A DNA stretch of 13,557 nucleotides from Bacillota bacterium. GTDB lineage: Bacteria > Bacillota > Clostridia > Oscillospirales > Ethanoligenentaceae. Location: the NCBI GenBank assembly GCA_023391535.1, contig JAEWAU010000104.1, positions 1-13,557 on the forward strand, written 5' to 3'. Positions 7,136-13,557 of this stretch are shown in pieces. The position numbers and the translations under genes were made by a program. Positions within the stretch are counted from its first letter, which is position 1. Each line of letters begins with the position of its first letter. The notes beneath the pieces are model-generated. The model did no database searches and was not told the origin of the DNA. It saw only the letters and a list, made by a program, of their open reading frames with translations.

Positions 7136-7141
7136 AAACAA
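7114..7141 (-). promoter_or_regulatory. Promoter of the GntR–DUF5808 unit
   Basis: Read on the minus strand, TTGTTT (7136–7141) is followed after 16 bp by TATACT (7114–7119). The spacer coincides exactly with one arm of the palindrome at 7093–7135. The regulator start lies about 80 bp downstream. Confidence 0.65.
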
Positions 7142-7231
7142 GGGAAATGCAGTAAAAAACGGAACTTGCTGCTCGCCTGATTTAATACGGAAGGTACAAT
7201 GGGCAGCATAAAATACGATGTTTATATAATA

Positions 7232-8038
7232 TCAGTTCTTTTGCGCCGCTTCCAGCCCCAGCAGCTCGAAGGCGTTGCGCCAGAGGATACGCTCCTCCTC
7301 TTCGGGGGAAAGGCCCAGCGCGCGGAACCGCGCAAGCTCCTCGCGGTGGAAGGTGAGCGGGTAATCGGTGCCGAACAGCACGCGTTCCACGCCGTGCTTC
7401 CGGATGATGCGCACGGCGCGCTCGGGCGACATGGCCCACAGGGCGCTCGAGGTGTCGATATAGCAGTTCCGGCCCACAAGGCAGGTTTCGGCCTCGTCCC
7501 AGCTTTTGTAGCCGCCCAGGTGCGCGGCGATCACGGTGAGGCGCGGGTAGCGGTCGAGCAGGCGGGCGATGCGCCCGGGGGCCGATAGATCGCTGTTTTC
7601 GTCGCCCGCATGAATGAGCACGGGCATTACGCCCTCCGCGCCGGCGTAAACGGCGTCCATGGAGGGGTCGTCGGCTGCGTAGCCCTGAAAATCCGGGTGC
7701 AGCTTGAGCCCTTTCAGCCCCAGCGCGCGGATGCGCGCGAGCTCCTCCGGAATGTGCCTGTAACCGGGGTGGATGGTGCCGAAGCCGTAGACGTTCGGCG
7801 CAAGGTGCGCCGCAATCCAGGTGTTCACGTTTTCCACCTGCCGGGCTTTCGTGGCCACGGCGTGCACCAGCAGATGGGTGACGCCGGCGGCCTTGGCCGA
7901 ACGCAGCAGATCGCCCATGGTGCCGTCGCCCTGGCAACGCACATGATAGTAGCGGTTGAGAAAATCCACCGATTTGGGAGCGACGGCTTCGGGGTACGCG
8001 TGTGTGTGGAAATCAAAGATGGGGTACGCGGGTTGCAT
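7232..8038 (-). CDS. Amidohydrolase-family metal-dependent hydrolase, COG2159 type (268 aa)
   Basis: A soluble TIM-barrel hydrolase or decarboxylase of the ACMSD-like group; its substrate cannot be told from the sequence. It begins MQPAYPIFDFHTHAYPE, where H11 and H13 form the HxH metal motif. Further ligand or active-site motifs follow in the expected order: KLHPDFQGY near residue 112, LIHAGDEN near 142, IAAHLGGY near 170 and LFGTDYP near 222, where the Asp is the usual catalytic residue. The length of 268 residues is normal. The start has only a weak upstream site (AAAGG, rather far), so translation may be coupled to the upstream gene, whose stop is 52 bp away on the same strand. Between this gene and the GntR promoter (7142–7231) I see no clear terminator. 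Confidence 0.9.
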   Translation of the reverse strand: MQPAYPIFDFHTHAYPEAVAPKSVDFLNRYYHVRCQGDGTMGDLLRSAKAAGVTHLLVHAVATKARQVENVNTWIAAHLAPNVYGFGTIHPGYRHIPEELARIRALGLKGLKLHPDFQGYAADDPSMDAVYAGAEGVMPVLIHAGDENSDLSAPGRIARLLDRYPRLTVIAAHLGGYKSWDEAETCLVGRNCYIDTSSALWAMSPERAVRIIRKHGVERVLFGTDYPLTFHREELARFRALGLSPEEEERILWRNAFELLGLEAAQKN

Positions 8039-8090
8039 GATGGAAAATCCGACCTTTCTGTCCGAAAAGGGAGCGCGGAGCCTGCCCGGT

Positions 8091-8861
8091 TCAGCGGTGA
8101 AGCAGCGTGAAAAGCAGCGTCAGCAGCCCGTAGATCACGGGCTGGTGCAGCACATAGATGAGCAGCGTGTTACGCCCGGCTGTGGCGAAAAAGGGTATGC
8201 GGGCGGTGTAGAATTTTTCCGGCAGCCTGCGCTCCCGGATGGGGAGGCCGATTACGGTGCCGGCCAGAAACAGGAAGAACCATGGAATCATGGGGAAATA
8301 GTCGGCCGAAAAGAAGTTCGCGGAGGGGAAACCCAGCGGGAAGAGCCAGGGTGTGGAAAACAGCGACGCGGGCAGCGCCAGGTGCCAACCCGGAAAGCCG
8401 ATATACCCTGCCTGCGGCATCAGGTAGGTAACGGCGAACAGCGCGAGCCACAGCGGCAACGCGACTTTGCGCGGAATGCGGTCGGCCAGCAGGCGCACCG
8501 GCTCGAACAGCAGGATGGCGCAGCCCATGAAGTGCAGAATGCCGAAATAGATCGACTGATCCGAGCCGAAGATCCGCGTGAACAGCATGGTGACGGCCGT
8601 CACGATCATGCCGAACGCCAGCACGCGCAGGCCGCGCCGGACGTTGCTGTGCGAGAAGCGCGAGGAAGTGCCGGCCAGAAGAATGAACAGCCCCGCGAAC
8701 GGCGGCTCGAGAACGGTGAGAAAGGAGAACAGAGGGATGTTCACGTTGAAAATATCGCACAGGTCGTACATGCCGTGGTAGAACACCATGGCGAGGATGG
8801 CGATGCCGCGAAGCGCGTCGAGAACATCGATGCGGTTATTCTTGCGGATGATGAGCTGCAT
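8091..8861 (-). CDS. DUF1624 / heparan-alpha-glucosaminide N-acetyltransferase-like membrane protein (256 aa)
   Basis: A multi-pass membrane protein related to acyltransferases that move acetyl groups across the membrane onto sugars. The acceptor here is unknown; an envelope glycan is plausible. The chosen start is ATG 8861 (MQLIIRKNNRIDVLDALRG), with GGAAAGG nine to ten bases upstream. The open frame extends to 8996, but that extension is Ala/Gly/Pro/Arg-rich and overlaps the promoter. The family signature at the N-terminus is RIDVLDALRGIAILAMVFYH, where the histidine before GMYDL is the conserved candidate catalytic residue. It continues with FAGLFILLAGTSSRFS and IYFGILHFMGCAIL. About seven membrane segments can be counted, and it ends NTLLIYVLHQPVIYG, also usual. 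It is probably cotranscribed with the amidohydrolase downstream. Confidence 0.85.
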   Translation of the reverse strand: MQLIIRKNNRIDVLDALRGIAILAMVFYHGMYDLCDIFNVNIPLFSFLTVLEPPFAGLFILLAGTSSRFSHSNVRRGLRVLAFGMIVTAVTMLFTRIFGSDQSIYFGILHFMGCAILLFEPVRLLADRIPRKVALPLWLALFAVTYLMPQAGYIGFPGWHLALPASLFSTPWLFPLGFPSANFFSADYFPMIPWFFLFLAGTVIGLPIRERRLPEKFYTARIPFFATAGRNTLLIYVLHQPVIYGLLTLLFTLLHR

Positions 8862-8928
8862 GGTCCCGAACCTTTCCCGGGCCTGTCCCGGCTGCCGGCC
8901 GTTTTCCGGCCCCGGCGGCGTTTTCTCC

Positions 8929-8958
8929 ATTATAGCCGAAGCGCGGCTGTTTTTGCAA
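8929..8958 (-). promoter_or_regulatory. Promoter of the DUF1624–amidohydrolase unit
   Basis: On the minus strand TTGCAA (8953–8958) and TATAAT (8929–8934) are separated by 18 bp. The -10 box is a perfect match. Transcription would start near 8,922 and leave a GC-rich leader of about 60 bases before the ATG at 8861. A small palindrome, AGCCG/CGGCT (8934–8938, 8944–8948), lies in the spacer. Confidence 0.65.
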
Positions 8959-8976
8959 GCGCCTTGCGCGGCGTCC

Positions 8977-9009
8977 GCTCCGGCGCGGCGCCTCACACCG
9001 CGCCGGAGC
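8977..9009. repeat. Perfect 12-bp GC-rich inverted repeat between divergent promoters
   Basis: GCTCCGGCGCGG (8977–8988) and CCGCGCCGGAGC (8998–9009) are perfect inverted repeats around nine bases. They lie upstream of the -35 boxes of both divergent promoters (8958 and 9028), so the structure cannot be the terminator of either flanking gene. It may be an operator or a shared regulatory site. Part of the 424-bp gene-free region 8862–9285. Confidence 0.6.
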
Positions 9010-9027
9010 CGCTGTAACCCTTTTGAG

Positions 9028-9055
9028 TTGATTTTTGAGCGCCGAGGAATATAAT
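9028..9055 (+). promoter_or_regulatory. Rightward promoter upstream of alr
   Basis: TTGATT (9028–9033) and a perfect TATAAT (9050–9055) are spaced by 16 bp. The arms GCGCCG (9039–9044) and CGGCGC (9064–9069) bracket the -10 box and could be an operator. Transcription should begin near 9,062, over 220 bp before alr and just ahead of a terminator. Confidence 0.7.
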
Positions 9056-9091
9056 TGTATATACGGCGCGTCGGTTCGGAGGGGCGTCTTC

Positions 9092-9113
9092 CCGGCGCTT
9101 TGCCGGTTTTTTT
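9092..9113 (+). terminator. Intrinsic terminator or attenuator in the alr leader
   Basis: CCGGC (9092–9096) and GCCGG (9102–9106) form a stem around GCTTT and are followed directly by seven T residues (9107–9113). It ends a transcript begun at the promoter 9028–9055 after only about 50 bases, unless readthrough is allowed. Confidence 0.75.
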
Positions 9114-9161
9114 GCAGCAGCGTATGCGGGCCGCGCGGCCGCAGGCCGCCCGGCTATTTTA

Positions 9162-9264
9162 ATACGAATATCCGATGAAAAACAGAATCCGCAGCAAAAG
9201 CTTTTCTCTATGGGCAGGGGCGTAGATGCGGATTTTTATCCATTACCTTATTGGATATTCGTAT
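9162..9264. repeat. Nested inverted repeat of about 100 bp directly upstream of alr
   Basis: The outer arms ATACGAATATCC (9162–9173) and GGATATTCGTAT (9253–9264) are perfect 12-bp inverted repeats. Inside are AATCCGCA (9186–9193) and TGCGGATT (9227–9234), also perfect. The centre carries the small palindrome AAAAGCTTTT. The structure ends seven bases before the alr ribosome-binding site. It may be a folded leader RNA or a miniature inverted-repeat element; no clear target duplication is seen. Confidence 0.7.
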
Positions 9265-9285
9265 GGATTGCGGAGGAAATGCGAC

Positions 9286-10479
9286 ATGTCCCATTTTATG
9301 AAGCGAACGTGGGCCGAGGTGGATGCGGATAACCTGGGCGCCAATTATCGGGCCATCCGCGGCGTTTTGCACGAGGGCTGCAAGTTCATGGCCATCGTAA
9401 AGGCCGACGCGTACGGCCACGGCGCGCCGTTTGTGGCCGGGCAGCTCGAAGCGCTGGGCGCCGATTACTTCGGCGTTTCCAACCTGGAGGAGGCGCTTCA
9501 GCTCCGGCAGAGCGGCGTGACGCGCCCCATCCTGATTCTGGGCTACACGCCGCCGGAATACGTGGGGGAGATGATTGCCCAAAGCATCGTGCAAACCGTG
9601 ATGAGCCTCCCCTATGCAAAGAAGCTTTCCGCCGCGGCGGTGCGCGCGGGCGGCACGCTGCGGGCGCACGTCAAACTCGATACGGGCATGAGCCGCATCG
9701 GCTTCCTCTGCGACGGCACCGCGCAGGATGCCGAGAGCGCGGACGCAATTTTGGAGGCGGCGGCGCTTCCGGGGCTTGCGTTCGAAGGGGCGTTCACCCA
9801 CTTCGCGGTGGCGGACGAGCCGCAGAAGGAATTCACCCGCACGCAGTTCGGGCGCTTTATGGGGATGCTCTCCGCGCTGGAAGCCAAAGGCCTGAAGTTC
9901 CCGCTGCGCCACTGCTGCAACAGCGCGGGCCTGCTCAATTTCCCCGAGATGCAGCTCGATATGGTGCGTCCGGGCATTATTTTATACGGTATGACGCCGG
10001 CGGCGGGCATGCCCATGTCCATCACGCTCAGGCCCGTGATGAAGCTCAAAACCGTCATCTCGCAGGTCAAAACACTGGAACCCGGCGCCTCGGTGAGCTA
10101 CGGCATGATCTATACGGCGAAAGAGCGCATCCGCGTGGCCACCATGCCCATCGGCTATGCCGACGGCTTCCCGCGCAGCCTTTCGAACAGCGCCGATGTG
10201 CTCATCGGCGGAAAACGCGCGCGCATCATCGGGCGCGTGTGCATGGACCAGTGCATGGCGGACGTCACCGATATCCCCGAAGCGCACGAGGATCAGATCG
10301 TCACGGTCATCGGGCCGGACGGCGGCGACGCGGTGCCTATGGAGGAGGTCGCGGCCAGGATGGGCACCGTGAACTACGAAACGGTCTGCCTCATCGGCAA
10401 GCGCGTGCCCCGCGTATTTTACAAAAATGGGAAAATTGTGGGAACGCAGAATTACATCCTGCCCGAAAACGAGGCGTAA
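9286..10479 (+). CDS. alr: Alanine racemase (397 aa)
   Basis: This PLP enzyme interconverts L- and D-alanine in the cytoplasm and supplies D-alanine for peptidoglycan. The start at ATG 9286 has GGAGG (9272–9276) nine bases upstream. An ATG at 9298 (MKRTWAEV, the usual family N-terminus) is too far from that site, and the ATG at 9226 lies inside the upstream repeat. K39 in AIVKADAYGHG is the PLP-binding lysine. HVKLDTGMSRIGF, THFAVADE and RPGIILYGM follow in the N-terminal barrel. VSYGMIYTA carries the second catalytic residue (Tyr), and the C-terminal beta domain has PIGYADGFPR and GRVCMDQCMADVTD. All expected motifs are present, so it is probably functional. The phosphoesterase homologue starts 30 bp downstream, suggesting an operon. 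The promoter, terminator and hairpin ahead suggest leader-based control. Confidence 0.96.
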   Translation: MSHFMKRTWAEVDADNLGANYRAIRGVLHEGCKFMAIVKADAYGHGAPFVAGQLEALGADYFGVSNLEEALQLRQSGVTRPILILGYTPPEYVGEMIAQSIVQTVMSLPYAKKLSAAAVRAGGTLRAHVKLDTGMSRIGFLCDGTAQDAESADAILEAAALPGLAFEGAFTHFAVADEPQKEFTRTQFGRFMGMLSALEAKGLKFPLRHCCNSAGLLNFPEMQLDMVRPGIILYGMTPAAGMPMSITLRPVMKLKTVISQVKTLEPGASVSYGMIYTAKERIRVATMPIGYADGFPRSLSNSADVLIGGKRARIIGRVCMDQCMADVTDIPEAHEDQIVTVIGPDGGDAVPMEEVAARMGTVNYETVCLIGKRVPRVFYKNGKIVGTQNYILPENEA

Positions 10480-10509
10480 TGCCGTGCGGGACGTGAAACG
10501 AGGAATAGC

Positions 10510-11175
10510 ATGTTTTTGGTTACGGGAGATCTCCACGGAGATGCGAAGGATCTGCAGAAGCGCCGTTTCGGGCGCATAGGGGCCGACGATTTTATCGTCA
10601 TCTGCGGCGATTTCGGGTTGGTCTGGGACGGTTCGAAGGAAGAACAGAAGGAACTGGAGCGGCTCGGGCGGAGCCGGCACGGCGTTCTGTTTCTGGATGG
10701 GGCGCACGAGAATTTCGATTTGCTTGCCCGCTATCCGGTGACGGATTGGAACGGCGGCAAGGCTCAGATCATTTCGGGCAATCTTGTGCACCTGATGCGC
10801 GGGCAGGTTTACACCATCACCGGAAAGCGCGTTTTCACCTTCGGCGGCGGCGAGAGCGAGGACCGCGAGATGCGCACGCCGCATCAGAGCTGGTGGCCGC
10901 AGGAGATGCCGGACGAGCAGGAGATGCGCGCCGGCGTTCAGGCGCTGGTGGAGGCGCAGTGGCAGGTGGATTACATCTTCACCTACGAAGCCCCCACGGC
11001 CTTTCATAAATACATAGAGAGCGGCTCGGATGAGCTCAACGCGCTCAACGTGTACCTCGAATGCATCCGCGAAAAATGCCGCTACCAAAAATGGGTGTTC
11101 GGCTGCTACCACAAGGACCGTTCCATTACCCCGGATTTCGATGCGGTGTTCGGCGGCGTCGTCCGCCTGCAATAA
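10510..11175 (+). CDS. Calcineurin-like metallophosphoesterase homologue with degenerate second metal site (221 aa)
   Basis: The fold is that of small cytoplasmic metallophosphoesterases. The start ATG 10510 follows a GAGGA site, 30 bp after alr. Motif 1 (GDLHGD, D7 and H9) and motif 2 (GDFG, D34) are intact. Motif 3, normally GNHE, reads GAHE (A65, H66). Motif 4, normally a TH ahead of the conserved Pro, reads TYEAP (Y159). Motif 5, normally GHxH, reads GCYH (C199, H201). In the family, D7, H9, D34 and the last His bind metal 1. The Asn, the motif-4 His and the first His of GHxH bind only metal 2. Exactly these three are replaced. The rest of the fold, including FGGGESEDREMRTP, is well kept and the frame is intact, so this looks like a selected change rather than decay. 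It may be a binding protein, a one-metal enzyme or a pseudoenzyme. Confidence 0.85.
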   Translation: MFLVTGDLHGDAKDLQKRRFGRIGADDFIVICGDFGLVWDGSKEEQKELERLGRSRHGVLFLDGAHENFDLLARYPVTDWNGGKAQIISGNLVHLMRGQVYTITGKRVFTFGGGESEDREMRTPHQSWWPQEMPDEQEMRAGVQALVEAQWQVDYIFTYEAPTAFHKYIESGSDELNALNVYLECIREKCRYQKWVFGCYHKDRSITPDFDAVFGGVVRLQ

Positions 11176-11306
11176 TGCGGATTCCCGGTAAAACAGTGGA
11201 TGTCTTTCCACGTCAAATCCCTTATACGGAAGCGTTCGGCGCGGATTGATCCCCTTTTGAATCGGATATGCGTATCAAGGCGTTTTCGGAAAGGCGGGTG
11301 TTTGCC

Positions 11307-12464
11307 GTGCGGCTGCTCCATTCGGCCGATTGGCATCTGGGCAAATCCATTTTCGGGCGTTCCATGCTGCCGGAACAGGAATATTTTGTCGAACACGCGT
11401 TCCTGCCCGCCGTGGACAGCGTCCGCCCCGACGCGGTGCTCCTGGCGGGCGATATCTTCGACCGCCCGGTGGCGCCCGTGGAGGCGCTGCGCCTGTTCGG
11501 CCGCGTGGTGAGCGAGCTGTGCGGAACACGGAAAATCCCGGTCTTTGTCATCGCCGGCAATCACGACGGCCCGGATCGGCTGGCCCTCTACGCGCCTCTG
11601 CTGGGCGCGCAGGGGCTTTTTCTTTCGGCGCGCCCGCTGGATACGCCGCCCGTCCGCCTGCGCGACGAGCGCGGCGAGGTGTTCGTCCATCTGCTGCCGT
11701 ATTTCGACGCGGCGCAGGCGCGTGATCTTCTGGGGCGCGACGACATCCACGGCCAGCAGGAGGCGTTTCGCGCCATGATGGAGGCGGTGCGGCCCGTTCC
11801 CGGCGTGCGCAACGTGCTGGTGGCCCACTGCTTCGCGGCGGGCGGCGCAACGTGCGAGTCGGAATCCCCGCTCGCGGTGGGCGGCAGCGAGGAGGTGGAC
11901 CCCGCGGTTTTCGCGGGGTTCGATTACGTGGCGCTCGGGCATCTGCACGGGCCGCAGCGCGCGGGCGAAAACGGCGCGTACAGCGGCTCCCCGCTCAAGT
12001 ATTCCTTCGACGAGGAGCGTCATAAAAAATCCCTCGCGCTCGTGACGCTTGCGGAAACGGCAACGGTGGAGCGCCTGCCCGTGAAGCCGCTGCACGACCT
12101 GCGCGTCATCTCCGGTACGGCGGGGGAGTTGTGCGAGGCGGCCGAAACGGATCCCGCACGCGAGGATTTCGTCTACGCGGAGCTTGCCGATACCCGCCCC
12201 GTGTATGAGCCGATGGCCCTGCTGCGGGAGCATTACCCGAACATCCTCGGACTGCGTCCCGGCTGGCTGGAAGCCGGGGAGACGGCGCGCGAGGGCCTGC
12301 GCGAGGGCGTGCGCACCGGCAGCGGCGACCGGATGCTGTTCGAAACGTTCCTGCGGCAGGTGTGCGGCGTGGAGCCGCAGGAGGATGAGCTTACCGTGTT
12401 TGCGGAGCTGATGCGGCAGGCGGAGAACGGGGAAGCGCCCGCGGGCGGCGGGCCGAAAGCATAA
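11307..12464 (+). CDS. sbcD: SbcD, exonuclease subunit of the SbcCD complex (385 aa)
   Basis: SbcD is the Mre11-type nuclease that works with SbcC to cut hairpins and blocked DNA ends. The start chosen is GTG 11307, giving MRLLHSADWHLGK, the usual SbcD N-terminus, with AAAGGCGG about nine bases upstream. An ATG at 11268 in frame would add 13 residues unlike the family. All phosphoesterase ligands are present: D8 and H10, D49 in AGDIFDRP, N85/H86/D87 in GNHDGPDR, H174 in VAHCF, and H212/H214 in GHLHGPQ. The capping region and C-terminal SbcC-contact domain follow. The length is normal. The 131 bp upstream of it hold only weak promoter-like sequence, so it may be read from upstream. sbcC follows 36 bp later. 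Confidence 0.96.
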   Translation: MRLLHSADWHLGKSIFGRSMLPEQEYFVEHAFLPAVDSVRPDAVLLAGDIFDRPVAPVEALRLFGRVVSELCGTRKIPVFVIAGNHDGPDRLALYAPLLGAQGLFLSARPLDTPPVRLRDERGEVFVHLLPYFDAAQARDLLGRDDIHGQQEAFRAMMEAVRPVPGVRNVLVAHCFAAGGATCESESPLAVGGSEEVDPAVFAGFDYVALGHLHGPQRAGENGAYSGSPLKYSFDEERHKKSLALVTLAETATVERLPVKPLHDLRVISGTAGELCEAAETDPAREDFVYAELADTRPVYEPMALLREHYPNILGLRPGWLEAGETAREGLREGVRTGSGDRMLFETFLRQVCGVEPQEDELTVFAELMRQAENGEAPAGGGPKA

Positions 12465-12500
12465 CGAAAAGCGGGCAGAAATCGGAAGGAGGCGCGCGGC

Positions 12501-13557
12501 GTGAAACCCTATCGGCTGGAAATGCAGGCGTTCGGCCCGTATCTGCACAAAACGGAAGTGGATTTTGAAAAGCTGCATGCAGGCGGGCTGTTTCTCATCA
12601 CGGGCGCCACGGGCAGCGGAAAAACCACGATTCTGGACGCCATGTCCTACGCGCTCTACGGCCGCGCCACGGGCACGCTGCGCGACGCGCGGGATATGCG
12701 CAGCATCGCGGCGCCCGAAGACGCGCCCATGCGCGTGGTCTTCGAGTTCGGGCTCGGCGCGCAGCGCTACCGTTTCGAGCGCGGCATCCGGCTGCGGCTG
12801 GTGAAGCGGCGCGGCGGCGAAAGCGAGCGCGTGCCCGAAAACGAGGAGAGCTGCTCGGAATGGGAGAGCGGCGGCTGGAGCTTGCTGTGCAGCGGCACGG
12901 AGGTGCGCGAGAAGGCCGTGGAGCTGCTGGGCTTTTCCTACGAACAGTTTTCACAGGTGGTCGTGCTTCCGCAGGGGGAATTCCGGCGTTTGCTCACGGC
13001 GTCCTCGCGGGAAAAGCAGGAGATACTCGAAACGCTGTTCGGCACCGCGCGCTGGCAGAATCTCACGGCCGCGCTCGCCTCGCGCGCCAAAGCGCTCGGC
13101 GCCGAGCTGGCCCTTTCCGCCGCGCGGGGAGAAACGCTGCTGAAAGGCGCGGGCTGCGCGGATGCGGCGGCGCTGGAAGAAAGAGCGGCCGGCCTGCAAA
13201 GCGAGCTCACCGCGCAGGTTTCGGCCGCTTCCGCGCTGGGTAAAGAGAGCGCGCGGGCGCAGGAAAGCCTTTCCGCGGCGCGCGCGCTCGCGGAGCGCTT
13301 TTCGCAGCTTTTGCAGGCGGGCGCGCGTTTGGGCGAGCTGGCAAAGCGCGGCGAAGAGATGGAAACGCAGCGCGGGCGGCTGGCTCTGGCCGAAAAGGCC
13401 GAAACGCTTCTGCCCTACGAGCGCGCGCTCGCGCAGGCCCTTCGGGAGGAAGGAGCCGCGGAACAGAGCGCGAAGGAGCGGGAACAGGCGGCGCGCGCCG
13501 CGGACGCCCCCCATGCGGCGGGGCGGGAGGGGTTGAGCGCCGTGGCGGGCGCGGGGG
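12501..13557 (+). CDS. sbcC: SbcC, ATPase subunit of SbcCD (3' end outside window)
   Basis: SbcC is the Rad50-like SMC-type ATPase that tethers DNA and powers SbcD. The start is GTG 12501 with GGAAGGAGG (12484–12492) eight bases upstream. The frame has no stop up to the window end, giving about 352 residues of a protein usually near 1,000. It opens MKPYRLEMQAFGPYLHKTEV, then the Walker A ITGATGSGKTT (35–43), then the Q-loop region VVLPQGEFRRLL (Q158), and from about residue 190 an Ala/Glu/Arg-rich coiled coil. The second half of the coil, zinc hook, signature motif and Walker B are beyond the edge. It pairs with sbcD immediately upstream, the standard order. Confidence 0.95.
   Translation, partial: MKPYRLEMQAFGPYLHKTEVDFEKLHAGGLFLITGATGSGKTTILDAMSYALYGRATGTLRDARDMRSIAAPEDAPMRVVFEFGLGAQRYRFERGIRLRLVKRRGGESERVPENEESCSEWESGGWSLLCSGTEVREKAVELLGFSYEQFSQVVVLPQGEFRRLLTASSREKQEILETLFGTARWQNLTAALASRAKALGAELALSAARGETLLKGAGCADAAALEERAAGLQSELTAQVSAASALGKESARAQESLSAARALAERFSQLLQAGARLGELAKRGEEMETQRGRLALAEKAETLLPYERALAQALREEGAAEQSAKEREQAARAADAPHAAGREGLSAVAGAG

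Noticed and set aside
7956..9017. Plus-strand open frame of 353 codons opposite the DUF1624 gene
   Set aside because: The composition is low-complexity (Gln/Arg/Glu/Gly) and it crosses a promoter. The opposite strand encodes a recognisable membrane protein.
11106..12578. Minus-strand open frame of 490 codons opposite sbcD
   Set aside because: It is a shadow of sbcD caused by high third-position GC, with no recognisable motifs and no RBS.
1..13557. CRISPR array, tRNA, rRNA or toxin–antitoxin pair
   Set aside because: No regularly spaced repeats, tRNA-like folds with a CCA/TΨC pattern, rRNA segments or recognisable toxin–antitoxin genes were seen by eye.

Overview
The window joins two kinds of DNA. 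Positions 1 to about 5,020 are the right-hand part of an integrated mobile element of moderate GC content. From about 5,090 to the end lies visibly more GC-rich chromosome, with codons dominated by G or C in third position. The host is probably a GC-rich gut-type Clostridia (for example Oscillospirales or Christensenellales). This rests on strong GGAGG ribosome-binding sites, a TnpW/TnpX-type recombination module, a YtrA-like GntR regulator next to a DUF5808 membrane protein, and an alr–sbcD–sbcC neighbourhood. No rRNA or marker gene is present to confirm it.

Element (1–~5,020, all genes on +): a P4-family helicase-primase entering from the left edge, a 72-residue protein of unknown function, a single HK97-fold major capsid protein, a 53-residue TnpW-like protein, and a TnpX-like large serine recombinase ending in a bidirectional terminator. 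No portal, terminase, prohead protease or tail gene is visible between the primase and the recombinase. The visible part therefore combines replication and capsid genes of phage-satellite type with the excision and integration module of a Tn4451-like transposon. The left end lies outside the window, so other genes may be there. Two repeat structures stand out: an iteron-like cluster just after the primase gene, and a composite inverted repeat that spans the recombinase promoter and places its ribosome-binding site and start codon in a loop.

Minus-strand block (5,093–8,861): two units. The first is a GntR regulator followed by an eight-segment DUF5808 membrane protein, read from a promoter that overlaps a 43-bp palindrome. 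The second is a DUF1624-type membrane acyltransferase followed by a soluble amidohydrolase, read from a promoter near 8,940.

Divergent regulatory region (8,862–9,285): promoters for both directions, a perfect GC-rich hairpin between them, a strong terminator about 30 bp after the rightward promoter and well upstream of alr, then a nested inverted repeat of about 100 bp directly ahead of alr.

Plus-strand block (9,286–13,557): alanine racemase, a calcineurin-like phosphoesterase homologue, SbcD, and the start of SbcC, which runs off the right edge. The phosphoesterase homologue has lost the three ligands that would bind only the second metal while keeping the first site. SbcD, two frames of text downstream, keeps every ligand, so the loss is specific to that protein.

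The best leads are the degenerate phosphoesterase, the lone capsid gene in a TnpX-type element, and the recombinase-leader repeat.
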